Shown: one piece after another, positions 23,296 to 34,460 of the stretch
How positions within the stretch are numbered: the stretch's first letter is position 1
Layout of the letters: the number at the start of each line of letters is the position of its first letter
NCBI RefSeq assembly: GCF_036785885.1
Contig: NC_092312.1
Coordinates: forward strand, 25,562,001 to 25,626,000
Direction: 5' to 3'
Length of the DNA: 64,000 bases
Source: Coffea arabica
Lineage: Eukaryota; Streptophyta; Magnoliopsida; Gentianales; Rubiaceae
Notes under the pieces: model-generated
What the model was told of the DNA's origin: nothing
What the model saw: only the letters and a program-made list of their open reading frames with translations
Database searches by the model: none
Translations under genes and position numbers: made by a program

Positions 23296-26200
23296 CTATT
23301 TGGAATCTTTTCCTTGCACTTCATGATTATCATCTGCAAAAGTAGCTGTAAAATTACGTCTTTCATTGGAATTTGCTGTGATGACTGGCATCCACACATC
23401 AGCTGTACTACTCAGGAGAGATCGCACCTCTGGATCTGAGGATATCATTTTGTCAACATCATCCAGTTTTGAGGACAGTTTATCCAGCTCCTTTGCTATT
23501 TCAATCTAAATAAAAACACAATAAACCAACAGAGGTGAATAAAACAGTAAAAGCATACTGCTGAGAGCTGTGAAACAATCAATCTTGTCTTCAAAGCATT
23601 TAGTTGGCTGGAAAACGGCCTTAAAGACTACCTCATCAAGATCTTGCGCAGATTTTGAAGGGACTTTAGTAACCTCCGATCCCAAGGCTTCAATCTTGGC
23701 ACGTAATTCTACTTCCTCTTGATTGGTTAATGATTCAACCTGTAAAAGTTTGTCATTAATGATCTTAGACAGAACAGAATACATCTCAGCTGAATCCCAT
23801 TACCAAAAGAGAAGTGCCCAACTCACAAATAAACTGTGCTAACACAGTTTACCAACTGAAATGTCAAGAAACAAATTAGGTAGGAAGAGATTATGACCCA
23901 ATAACAGTCAAAGGCATCTTAGTATGCTGCATCTGAATTTGAGTCATGAGTTAGTAAAATTTGTTGAAGCAATTTTTACTTATGTATGGTTTTATCCTTC
24001 CTAAAAAGTTGTTCTCAAACACATCCTACACAGAAGAAAAGGTTTATTATGGTATACACCCTTGGTTAAGAACTTCTCAAAGAGCTGGCTAGCTAATCAT
24101 GAGCTACAAGAGGAGAAAAAAATGGTGGTGATCCATAGCAGGATTCTTAATCAGATATTTTAGCCAGCAATAACGGGTTGCACCTCACTTCCCTCCCAAT
24201 CTCTCTCTTCTTCTTGTCAAGATGAAGCAATAGACCAGCTTCTTTTCATATTTATAACCTTCCTTCAGATGGGGATGGGGTTGTTGGATGGTCATTAAAT
24301 CACTTTAGTAACCCAAAGGAACCATTTCTAAGATGCAAAATGGCTTTAAAGGTATGAATTTTGGGCTCATACTTTCATTCAAACCAATTTAATAATAAAA
24401 TAATTCCTACCTTACTCCAATAAAGAAGTGAATTTTGGTTAAGGTATCAAAGCTATGCAGGTCATGGATGGACAGTAAAACAATCGATAACATTTTAAAT
24501 TTCTATATACTTGTGACTGAAAACCTATGTATACCCTGCAAAAAAGAAGTTCTTGGTTTAAACTTTTGCACATAAAACCCTGAACCTGCAGATAGGAACA
24601 TAATGCCTCTTCAATCTTCACTACAACATATACCTTTGAATCAGTTAATAATTACAGCAATGGCAATTACAAATATTTATATCTCAGTACCCTCCTTCAC
24701 CAAATTGGAGATTTTAGACCTTAAAGTCCAAAGTGCTACTCAAACCTGGTAGCACCCAATAACCAATCCGAAAATAAGTACTATTAAGCATATCCATACT
24801 TGGAAATGTCAAGTGTTTACCCGAATTACCAAGAAGCAGAAGAAGTGCTAAAGTCAAAAATGTTGAAGGCTAAGCTGGATGCAGTATGTGCAGAAAAAGA
24901 ACGTATAGTATGAAAGGGCAGAAATAGCTAAGTTCTTTGCAGGATATCGCTTCTTTCTCTATCAGTCCCAATAATTCAACAAGAGCACAATCTGAACCAA
25001 GCTATAACCTCCCAGTCCTTTGTGAAGTATAGCTCCCTAAGTTAAATAGAAAAGTGCAGCTCCTGTCAGGCTTTGCTTCTTTTCGTTTCACTTAAAAGAC
25101 CATCTCAACAATGTATACGTTCCCCAAAATGTGTCCCCATTAAGCTTACTACAACAATAAAACAGACTCTGCAAACTCCAGTAATGGGAGAGTCAAGTAA
25201 TATGTGAATTGCAAAAATTGCTCCTTAAGCTCGAGAGAAATCTAGCCACCAAAACAGCATTTCTCAACGTGAGGCACACTACAGATATCCATCCAGCAAT
25301 GCAACAAATCAACACATTTTCTTTCGTTTACCATTTTACATGTAGATTACCAACGAAAGGGCTGCTAATACCTTCCCATCAAATAGAATATGCAAACAAA
25401 CTCACTGTTGCCTTGCTGGCCTACAGGATTCCTAAACCGTTCTACTCGATCAGAAAGACACCCATAAAAGATCACATTTGTAAGAAAGGTGAACCCTTCA
25501 ACATCACTTGACAAAATAAGTACTTAGAGATCTAACCTTCCTAGGTGCACCTACTTTGGTTGATTGCTCAATATCATTTTCAATCTTGGTCTTGTCTGTA
25601 TCAGAAAATTGAGTGCTGAGGAAGCAAAAATAGAATGAAGAAACCAGTGCTAGTTCCCACTTCTAATTTGTGTGCCTTGTTAAAATGTAGAGACTAGAGA
25701 ACATAGTAACTCGTTCTTCAAATATTCTTTCTATACAGTAGTTTTATACAAGTTACATATCTAACCAGAAACTTACTGATAGACTTTGGATCAATGGCAG
25801 TGTTGGAGAAGTAAAAAGAAACACTTGTGTGGGTATACAACATATGGCTAGAGCGGCATCAAACACACTTTCCTCCATAGTGAAAAACTACAGACGTGAC
25901 AATTTCAAAAATCATGCCCATAAATCCATTCCTAACTGAGTCTTTGGACAGCACTCCAAATTCAAAGCATGAATGGCAGCATAAGGTGACACGGGGAATT
26001 TATTCAGAAAATATCTTCTGTTTTGGATGAGCTGTGTTTAAAAGACTAATAGTCATCTTAAATGAATCAAGAACTTATTTTTATCTTTTTTCTCAAGGAA
26101 GAACTTAATAAAGCACTATACTAACTATCTACATCACCAGCTGAAGGGATATCAACCAACAAGGGCAGCTAAGAATCAAATTAGAATTGGAGCTGGAATT

Positions 26201-26781
26201 GGATTCACATTCTACTAAAATTGAGCTAAAATTTTGTAGTATACAATTCAAATTCCAGTTCCAAGTATGATAGGCCCTATTTTCCTACAAAATACTTTTC
26301 CATTTTCACATCAACTGAAATTCTCTCAAGGAACCAAACACATCATCTCCTTCTTTTAAGTTATTCGACTTACATGCAGGATTCAATCCTCAATGTCTCA
26401 TTTCCTCCCTTCTCCTCCCCTCCTAAAAGCTCGGAAAAAGAATATACATCCAAGACGTACAAAAACGAAAAAATCTTGATTACACAAACAGAAAAGGAAA
26501 AAGGAAAAATGACAACAGAGCCTATTCAGAAAAATCCAGAATCAAGCAATCAAGAAAAACCAATAAAAGAACTTAAAATTGACGTTGACCAAAAAAATCC
26601 CATAAAGAAATCTATCTATCTACCCGAACTCAGATAAGGAATCTTTAAATCCCAAGAAATTATTAATTCCAAGTTCCGTGTAGAATGCAGATACCTGTTG
26701 GAGGAGACTGGACAGGAGACCAAAGAGCTGAGCATCAGCAGGAGGAGAAGGTGCTTCTTGTGATGATTTACCTTCTGCCAT
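23296..26781 (-). CDS. 134-residue coiled-coil protein of unknown function
   Basis: There are three exons on the minus strand: 26695-26781 (29 codons), 23632-23739 (36 codons) and 23296-23505 (69 codons plus TAG). All introns are phase 0 with GT-AG ends. The start is the ATG at 26781 (MAEGKSSQEAPSPP); an upstream in-frame open stretch begins without ATG. Residues ~20-90 are heptad-like and predicted coiled coil (VESLTNQEEVELRAKIEALG; IAKELDKLSSKLDDVDKMI). A conserved-looking C-terminal block reads ADVWMPVITA. There is no signal peptide or membrane span. The first intron is about 2.96 kb. I do not recognise the family; the small, acidic, helical make-up resembles accessory subunits of larger complexes, which is only a guess. 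Confidence 0.75.
23740..26694 (-). other. Large intron of the coiled-coil gene
   Basis: 2955 bp of AT-rich DNA. No independent gene, no structured repeat and no RNA gene are visible. Confidence 0.6.
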
Positions 26782-27010
26782 TTTCGCGATTGCAGAAGAT
26801 TTCTGGGCAGAATACCCAAGTTTCCTTTTGTGAAAAGCCAAACACGGGCTTGTACAGTTAATGGACAGTTGGAGACCGGAGTACGTGCCCCGGTTAGCTG
26901 AATAGTGAATACTCTTGTCTTCATTTTTTTAAATTTCTTTTTCCTCGTGGAAGATTTTTATTCTTTTATTCTTTTTTTTTTTTTTGCCCTTTTGAAAGTT
27001 ATATCCCCTC

Positions 27011-27113
27011 TTTTTTTTTTTTTTTTTTTCAACATAAGTAGGAGAACTAGTAGAATTCGAGACCTCTCACTTACGCTCCCTTTCCCCGTACTACTCAACC
27101 CAACCCTCCCCCT
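27011..27113 (-). mobile_element. Short SINE with target duplication
   Basis: On the minus strand a head with a B-box-like GAGGTCTCGAATTC is followed by an A-tail of about 19 bases. The flanks AAAGTTATATCCCCTC (26995-27010) and AAAGTTATACCCTCTC (27114-27129) match at 13 of 16 positions, as expected for L1-type target duplication. At ~103 bp it is short and may be truncated. Confidence 0.55.
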
Positions 27114-27129
27114 AAAGTTATACCCTCTC

Positions 27130-28910
27130 TTAATCCATTTTTTTTTTCTTTTCATCCAATGCCTTTTTTTTTCATAGAAATTGATTATCCACCATCTCGA
27201 TAGCATAGCAAAATTAGAGAGTAAAAATATACATGTTATAATGAAATTACCTACCTATTTAGTTGTCTACCTTTAATAGATAAAGGACATTTGATTCTTA
27301 TTATTTTAGCAAATTTGTTAAGCATAATATTTTCAATTGTTTACCTAAATTCTTCGTAGTATTTATGTTTGTGTTTTTATATATGGGAAACAAAACAGAA
27401 GAAAGCACATTTTAATTATGACCAATAGGAATAATTACAATTATATGGTCATTTGATGAAGATTTTGATGTTTTCCTCATTAAAAAACTATGCTATAGGA
27501 ACAAACAAAATTTTGAGTATTTTAGCACTAGCAAAACCAATTGCGTTCTCCAATATTTCTCCAGCTGAAACTAAGGTGAAAATGGTCTTTTTAGAATATA
27601 AGAAAAAATTTAAAAAAAAAAAATATAACACTTTCATTTATTTACTTTTAAGCAAAAGATAAGACTGGATATTTCTTGGTGGTTGGGCCTTATCTTTCCT
27701 ATCAGATTTTTCCTATCAAGTGCAATATGATTGAGCAGGGACGGGTGGCACAATCCCATGAAATTTTTTTGGGTAGAAGTAATTCATTCATTGTTGAAGA
27801 AAGTAGAATGAGGTCATTGACAGTAATTGGCCCTGTTAGCCACTTTGGTGGTCCAGTCCAGGAATTGCCAATTGTTTGCTAACTTGGTAGTTTCCTATCC
27901 CAATATACAATTTGTTCCAAAAAAAAAATAAAGGAAAATAGATAAAATAAGAATTTTTTTTTAAAAAAAATTATTATTTTCTAGTAGAGAAGTGGGATAT
28001 AAGAAGCGAGAGGGAGAAGGAGGAAGGCGAATTAGAAATCAGGATCTCTAATTTTGGGACTTCTACCTAATAAAATGAGAAGTAGAGTAAAAGCATATAA
28101 TATTATTATTATCAAAAAGTGAAACACCTTGGTCTGAAAAGGAAAAAAAGAAAAAAAAAAAAAGCCATCATCTTCTTTTATGGCAACCTAAAGCTCAACC
28201 TTTTTTTTTTTTTTTTTTTGTCTTCATATTTTATTCTATTGGTGAGGTGTTGTTCGAGTGGTATATGAAATTAACTAGGTGTTTGAGCACTAAGACATAC
28301 AGCTGGTGAAATTAAAATTTTGTATCTTGAGCTGGTGAAATTAACTAAAAGTTTGTACTCCTTTATCTTTCAAATGGAAAATACAAAGTCACATGAATCC
28401 TTTTTATCTTGAGCTGCTTTATAAGATGACCTTTAAGGCCCTACCAGATTTTATAAAAACAAATAAATGAAGAATTATACATGATAATGACCCGCAATAT
28501 AATCTCCTCTTTAATAAAGAAAAAGAACACATGAAATATTGACAATGACATACATGGTAACGTGCATCTTAGAGCCCCAAAAAGAAGTCCTTTGAGTCAA
28601 TGATCAAACAACACACGCAACCAATTAAATTAACACTCAGCGGAAATCAAAAGAATGGTCCAAACGGACATTTCACCAAAAAGAAGTCCCCAAAAAGAAG
28701 TCATTTCACCAACACTCAAGTCTTCCAGATCAGTCTCAATTCCCAGAACTACAGAAAAATGTTTGAAAATTTAGTTAGGTTACTTGATGGAATGTCTCTA
28801 TTATCAGCCAACACAAGTTGATCAGTCCGCAACAACGAATTAATTTCTTTTTCTTTTATAGATATAAAAAAAGTCAAATTCTGCTACTGATGATGATGTA
28901 AAGATTGTAC
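27130..28910. other. AT-rich intergenic DNA
   Basis: Poly-A and poly-T tracts (for example 28149-28163 and 28201-28219) and no supported gene or element boundaries. Confidence 0.5.
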
Positions 28911-29161
28911 TCTGCAAACGGGATTTGGGGCAGGGACGGTCATCAGTATAACCGTCCCTGCACGATTAAGGGTCAAGATTGATTCTCAAAATTTTGTGCG
29001 GCTGAGATTATATCATGTAACTCGATTTTCGCGTCAAGTGTGGGGCCCACTACTATCTGTTGTGAAAATACATCCTGTGAAAAAAAAGTTACACGATGTA
29101 CAAAGAAAGTTACGCCAAGTTGATAATGACTAAAATTGGCAGGGACGATTGCACCTGCAAC

Positions 29162-30057
29162 TAGAAGTGGCAATTTGGATTGAGATCCATTTATCCATCC
29201 ATATAATCCATAATTAAATGGATAATGGATTATCCATTTATAGTATTGGTTTTAAATGGTTGATCAAATTAAAACCATTAAATTAAATGGATTTATATGG
29301 ATTATCCACAAAAACCATATATATCCATTTACTTAAAAACCAAATAAAAGAGAGGGAAATGAAATGACTAAAAAAGGAGTCATCCTAAAATTGCAGTTGG
29401 GGTGTGAAAAAGCCATCCCCGTGAATGGTAACCAACCCTGAAACTGAATGTTGGGGTTTACTGCTGAACTAATTAATCATTCCTTTGTTTCTTCTTCTAG
29501 ACTCCACAGTACCTGGGATTTCGATTGGCTTTGAAGAGGTCAGGACAAAGGGAACATGCCCTGCTTGGTACACCCATGCACCTGATTACTAGATGTTGAG
29601 CTCAAAAGTCATCCGTGGCTTTAGTAGTAGACATTGCAAGTGTTGTGTGAGTACGAATAAAAGCCAGTGTTGGTATTTTTGTAGATACCCTACATACGGT
29701 CTATACAGGACTTCTATTGTTTGGGCTAGTTTACAATATATGCCTACTCTGTAATATGTAATATATATATACATATATATATATAATAATAATAATTTCA
29801 GATAGTTTTTTAGTGAAATGAAGGTTCATTTTGCTTGAATTTACATCCGTGGTATTTTGTGGCTTGAATTTACAAGAAATGGTAATACAAAAAAAAAGTA
29901 ACAAAAATATTTAAATGGATTATAAATGGATAATTGGTTTTTATTTAATCCATTTAGATCCATTTATTAAATGGATCTAAATGAATTGGATAAATTTCAT
30001 CCACTATCCATTAAATCAAAACCAATTATGAACCATTTATTCATATTGCCACCTCTA
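29162..30057. mobile_element. Non-autonomous hAT element nested in the MITE
   Basis: The ends are TAGAAGTGGCAAT and, reversed, TAGAGGTGGCAAT, with a perfect 8-bp duplication CCTGCAAC (29154-29161 and 30058-30065). Subterminal regions are full of ATGGATTATCC-like repeats in both directions. At 896 bp it has no transposase. It contains the two-exon ORF described at 29364-29592. Confidence 0.85.
29364..29592 (+). CDS. Two-exon ORF carried inside the hAT element (possible captured gene end)
   Basis: Exon 29364-29427 starts at ATG and reads MTKKGVILKLQLGCEKAIPV. Exon 29501-29592 follows a pyrimidine-rich TTCTTCTAG acceptor and ends at TAG. Together they encode 51 residues with one GT-AG intron in phase 1. 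The second exon reads PGISIGFEEVRTKGTCPAWY and closes with THAPDY. It looks like the 3' end of a host gene taken up by the transposon. I do not recognise the parent, and expression is unproven. Confidence 0.35.
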
Positions 30058-30093
30058 CCTGCAACCGTCCGTGCCCCGAGTCCTCTGCAAACA

Positions 30094-30449
30094 ATCTTTG
30101 ATTACAGAGACATACTTTAATCTATAGTAATGATTGAAATCGTACGCATCTAAATTTTTTAAACAAAAAAAATTGGATATATATTACCAAATACACTAGA
30201 AAATGTGATCATGAGAATCTGCCGACTGCCTTGCTCACTTTGTCATATGCAGTGCTCCTTATCTTGATCCAGACTCCAATATGGAATTTTATGAGCTAAT
30301 CTTTTGTCCAAGAAATAGGTCGGTTGTGTTCATTGTTTACGAATGGTCTATTTCGGCCCCACAATTTCGGCCCCACTCTAACACTAGGCGAAAGAGACGC
30401 GTGAGAGTCAAACCTCTCTCACATCAAAAACCCATTTTGTCTCATCCAG
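30094..30449. other. Intergenic DNA, no gene seen
   Basis: Non-coding DNA between the MITE and the SINE insertion. No structure was noted. Confidence 0.5.
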
Positions 30450-30679
30450 AGTAAATATGACTCTAAACCACCGGGCCAATGGCTCAGTGGCCACCACATC
30501 AGGAGGGGCTTAAATTCCTCTTGGATTGTAGGCGAGGGTTCAAATTTTATTTGTAGCGAAAAAAATTTAAGGGTTGTGTCAGAATATTTTTTTGGTTTAA
30601 TTGAATCTGTATATCCACTAGTCTCCTATCACAGCCTTCTTAGGTTCTCTCTCCCCCTAGATTAGGATGAAATAGATTA

Positions 30680-33428
30680 TCTATATCTATATGTATTCAG
30701 GAAGGGATTTTTAGCAGAAACCCTCTCAATGACTTCTAAACTTCTCATTCTTTTTTCTAGATTTTTGTATTTATTTTAATACATAAAATGTAGTAGGTTA
30801 TAACCCACCTTATCACCCATCAATATTCCCACTATCTTACTCCCACTATCCCACTATCCCACTATCTTAACTCATCCTATAACCATTCCTACAAATTCTC
30901 TATTCCCACTATCCCACTATCTCACCCCCACTCTCTCTCATTTTCTTATTTGTTTTTGGTTCTCTATTCATTTTGTAAATGTATTGATTTTGTTTCTTTT
31001 ATGAGCAGTAGTGGAAGATATTATGTGCAGAGACTTTAGCAGAACTCAACCTTCTTGTGGAGAATTGGAAATATATTCTTGCCAACTTAATTTTTCAGGT
31101 CAGTCCCCTCTACCTTTTAAGTATGTTTTGCTTTTGCTTTGCTTTTTGTCATGAATGATATTGCATTGATTTCCTGATCATCCATTATTTCTGAAAATTT
31201 TTTACAAAATCCTATGAACGATTGTTTGCTTATTGTTACACTGTAAAGCAAAGATAGTCAATAGTGGGATAAAGTATAAACACAAAATCACAATCGCATT
31301 TCTAACATAAGGTATTGCTTGCTTATATAATTGCGAATGGTATAGATTCATGATTGAGGGTTTTACTATTTCTAACATAAATTGTATATTATAAAAATTT
31401 ATTTGTTTGTATTACTGAAATTTTTTTAATTATTTTTTATTGCACATTTATCACATAAAAAAGGTGTTACGATAGTTATTTTCATAATTTTATTCCAAAA
31501 ATGATCGTGCATGAAATAAAAAAAATATTTTTTTGATAATAAAAAATAATTAAAAATGATTTATAATTAGAGAAAAACAATTCAGATACTACTAATAACT
31601 AAGGCACTATACGCCCATTATTAAAATTGGATTAATTTTTAATTTTGTCAGAAATTCTTTTGGCAAAATTGCATTCTAGCATTTCTTTTCTTTATCATTT
31701 TCTCTCTGCATTGACTGCAATAATTTTCACTTTACTTTTAATGGTTGGCCTTTCAAAATTGGTAGAAAGAGAGTTTATTAGCATTCAAATAACTGTTCTA
31801 TGTTGCATCTTTTTAAGATGCTAAAAAAGGCATGAAACTTCTTGAAAGATGGTATCCTACTTTTTAGAGTTTGAATCACAATATTACCTTCATTTTTTTT
31901 TATTTTTGTATTTTTGCATCCATTGGATTAGAAAAAACGCGTCATTCTAAGTTTGGATAATGTTCAGTAGTGATGCCAAAGACCTAACAATATCTATATG
32001 AAAAAAAAATCCAAGGGACATAATTATATATCATACCAGATATCAGGAAACTAACTGCATAAAAGAAATAATCCTGACTCATATTTCGGCGCTCTACCTG
32101 ACTCAAGACAGTGATTTTAAAAAAAAATCTGGTTTCTCTTGGTATTTGAAAAATTCTGAATTCAAACTGAACTTAAACCAAAAGAATAAATTAAAAATTA
32201 TAGAGGCTGCCAAATTAAAAGACAATATTGAATTGGATATTAAAAGATGGTTTAAACATAGTAGGGACTACGAACCAAAATCTTTGAAAAACAATTCTGT
32301 ATCAAAAAAAAAAAAATCTACAAGAACAAATTCATTTTCCAAAAAAAAAATAAAAATAAGCCTATAAGAACATACGCCCTTTTCCAAATTTAATAATTTA
32401 TCCACATTATGAACATATTATAAACTAATACATTCATTTTTATTTAATATTAAAAATTGATTTTAAATATACAAGTGATAGCAGAGGGAATGAAGCAGTT
32501 AGCGACATGTGAAAAAATCGAAAAGGACAAAAGCAATTAGAGGGATAATTTCGCATAAAATTCATGGGTTAAAGTGCAATTTGAGGTATAGATGGGAGGC
32601 ATTTTAGTGCATTTATTGGTTTGTTTTCAATAAGTGGTGATTGGTTTTGCGGGATTTGGGGGGTCTACATATACCAAAATATATTTATAAAGGGATTACT
32701 TCATTAACTATGAGTGCTAATAACAATTCTATTGGTGCGTAATTTTCACTTGATTACAACACAATTGTATTAAATTCTATTAATGCTACTTCTATATTAA
32801 CTATTATATTTTTTTGTTAACAATTCTCATACAATGTATCACTTACTACACATAAAATAAATACAAAACTATTTATTTTTGATTTAATATATATATTTTT
32901 TCTAGATCAAAGAAATGAAAATATTGTCTCTCTTCAAGTTCGACAGCCATCCGCATCACCAATACTTTTGTGTGATCATGGTAAATATACAGTTTTTTAT
33001 ATCGTCAAAGATCGTGCATTTTCATTTGTAGTACACACTCCACAAAATTCAAAATAGTTAATTAAATTATCAATTTTGGCTTTCGTACTAAAAGTGGATT
33101 GGTGTGAAGAGTGTTCGCACCTTCAAGAAAGATTATCAAATCGAATGCTTAGTATTTGTAAGTATTTCATTTTAACAACATTCAATTGCATTCATTTGTA
33201 GAAATATATCATTCACTTTTTTAATATAAATTTTAATTTTTTTTTCAGGATCCATCTTTCGAAAAAAGACAGTTCTTGAATGATATACACATTCTATTAT
33301 ATTTCAAACTATTGTTAAACAGATATTACATTTAAATTTTGTTGGTTCAATTTTTCACCTTTAGTTGTTCACCATTTTATTTTTTTCAATAATATCAGCA
33401 CCGTGCGTAGCACGGGTATTCACACTAG
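30680..33428 (+). mobile_element. Non-autonomous Helitron inside the SINE
   Basis: The 3' end has the hairpin CCGTGC-GTA-GCACGG (33401-33415) followed by GTATTCACACTAG at 33416-33428 and a target T. The 5' end TCTATATCTATATG at 30680 is preceded by A, giving the expected A|T insertion site. No Rep or helicase is encoded. The 5' boundary is supported because removing 30680-33428 leaves a SINE of normal length. It holds an array of CCCACTATC units near 30820-30930. Confidence 0.65.
30822..30930. repeat. CCCACTATC minisatellite-like array
   Basis: Irregular tandem copies of CCCACTATC with short spacers lie in the 5' part of the Helitron. Such internal arrays are common in non-autonomous Helitrons. 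Confidence 0.6.
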
Positions 33429-33480
33429 TATAAATGTATCGTTGCTGACGAAAAAAATAAAAAGTAAATACGACTCTAAA

Positions 33481-34075
33481 ATCGGGAATATGGCCAAATT
33501 ACCATGGCTAGAAAATCCTCAGCGCCATGTCGAAGTCAAATTTGTACGAAACAAATGGACCCAATTTCGGACAACTATGAAAGCAGGGATAAGTAACTCT
33601 GTAGGGTACATTTGACACACACAGCTAAATACGACCGCATGAATTTTTCATATTCCATCCAAGCATCGAATTTTTGGCCCAATCCTTGATCAATTTGGCC
33701 TTGAACGTGAATCTCGACCATCCAATTGCAAAATAATGCTAATTAATTTTTTTTAAAATCTTGCTACAGAAAGAACTCTTAATATCGGTCTGAGTTTTAA
33801 AATCTCGAGTTTTGTTGCTGTATTGATTTTCTTCATTTGTTTATTCTTTGCCAAATTACTATAACAGTCATGATAGTAAGATTCTTTTCATCATTCAGTA
33901 AGACATAAATTATAACTCTTAAAAAGGGGCATGCCCTGCAATCAAATTTACAAGGGGCATGAACCACTCGTAAAATTTCATAACAGACACAATTATTATT
34001 ATTGTGCATGAAACTCGCATGAACAATAACAAAATATTGCACTCCTATTGTACGTGTGTACAGGTAATTAAAAAA
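33481..34075. other. Intergenic DNA, no gene seen
   Basis: Non-coding DNA between the SINE/Helitron complex and the Stowaway-like element. No supported features. Confidence 0.5.
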
Positions 34076-34077
34076 TA

Positions 34078-34406
34078 CTTCCTCCGTCCCACTTTGATAG
34101 TCCTGTATTCCTTTTTCATCTGTCCTAAATTATAGTCCACTTTCCAATTGAAGAATGTAGTTATACTTTAATTTTCCTAAAATACCCTTATTCAATGTAA
34201 GTAGTTGTTACTATAAACCTACCCCATTTAATGAGAGTTGATTCTTGTTTTACCATCAATTCAAGTTCCCATAAAGTTGTACCATATTTAATGTGAGGGT
34301 ATTTTAGGAAAATAGCAATCTAAATTTACTTTTTCAATAAATTTAACTACTTTTTCTTAAATGGTGTGAACAAAGAAACGGAACTATCAAAGTAGGACGG
34401 AGGGAG
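34078..34406. mobile_element. Stowaway-like MITE
   Basis: The TIRs CTTCCTCCGTCCCACTTTGA and, reversed, CTCCCTCCGTCCTACTTTGA are typical of Tc1/mariner Stowaway elements. TA dinucleotides flank it at 34076-34077 and 34407-34408. It is 329 bp and non-coding. Confidence 0.85.
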
Positions 34407-34442
34407 TAATTACAATTTGTTGAAAAAATGGTACACTATTCT

Positions 34443-34460
34443 GGTCCGTGCCCCGAGTCC
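34443..34460. repeat. Orphan end of the GGATTTGGGGCA MITE family
   Basis: GGTCCGTGCCCCGAGTCC equals the right end of the copy at 28921-30083. I found no matching left end nearby, so this is a remnant. Confidence 0.45.

Larger units (their letters stand above)
28921..30083. mobile_element. MITE, copy 2 of the GGATTTGGGGCA family, interrupted by a hAT element
   Basis: Left end GGATTTGGGGCAGGGACGGT; right end, reversed, GGACTCGGGGCACGGACGGT, 17 of 20 identical. It is flanked by TCTGCAAACG (28911-28920) and TCTGCAAACA (30084-30093), a 9- to 10-bp duplication. Without the nested hAT the element is about 260 bp, close to copy 1 at 5263-5493. The 9-10 bp duplication points to the Mutator superfamily. 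Confidence 0.75.
30468..33462 (+). mobile_element. tRNA-derived SINE split by a Helitron
   Basis: The head carries an A box (ATGGCTCAGTGGCC, ~30479) and a B box (GGGTTCAAATTTT, ~30536). The tail, after the Helitron, is GTATCGTTGCTGACG followed by an A-rich run ending at 33462. The 18-bp duplications AGTAAATATGACTCTAAA (30450-30467) and AGTAAATACGACTCTAAA (33463-33480) enclose everything and differ at one base. The SINE itself is 30468-30679 plus 33429-33462, about 246 bp. Confidence 0.75.

Noticed and set aside
25209-25511. 100-residue plus-strand open frame in the large intron at 23740-26694
   Set aside because: It lacks an ATG start, has no recognisable domain and lies opposite a well-supported gene.
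25537-25620. Exon-like stretch on the minus strand (TDKTKIENDIEQSTKVGAPRK) inside the same intron
   Set aside because: The donor is fine, but neither acceptor gives a phase-0 exon, so including it would break the 134-residue frame. It may be an alternative or relic exon, but support is insufficient.
32647-32665. GCGGGATTTGGGGGGTC as the missing left end for the orphan MITE end at 34443
   Set aside because: Similarity stops after about 11 bases and no flanking duplication pairs with CAAAGAATG.
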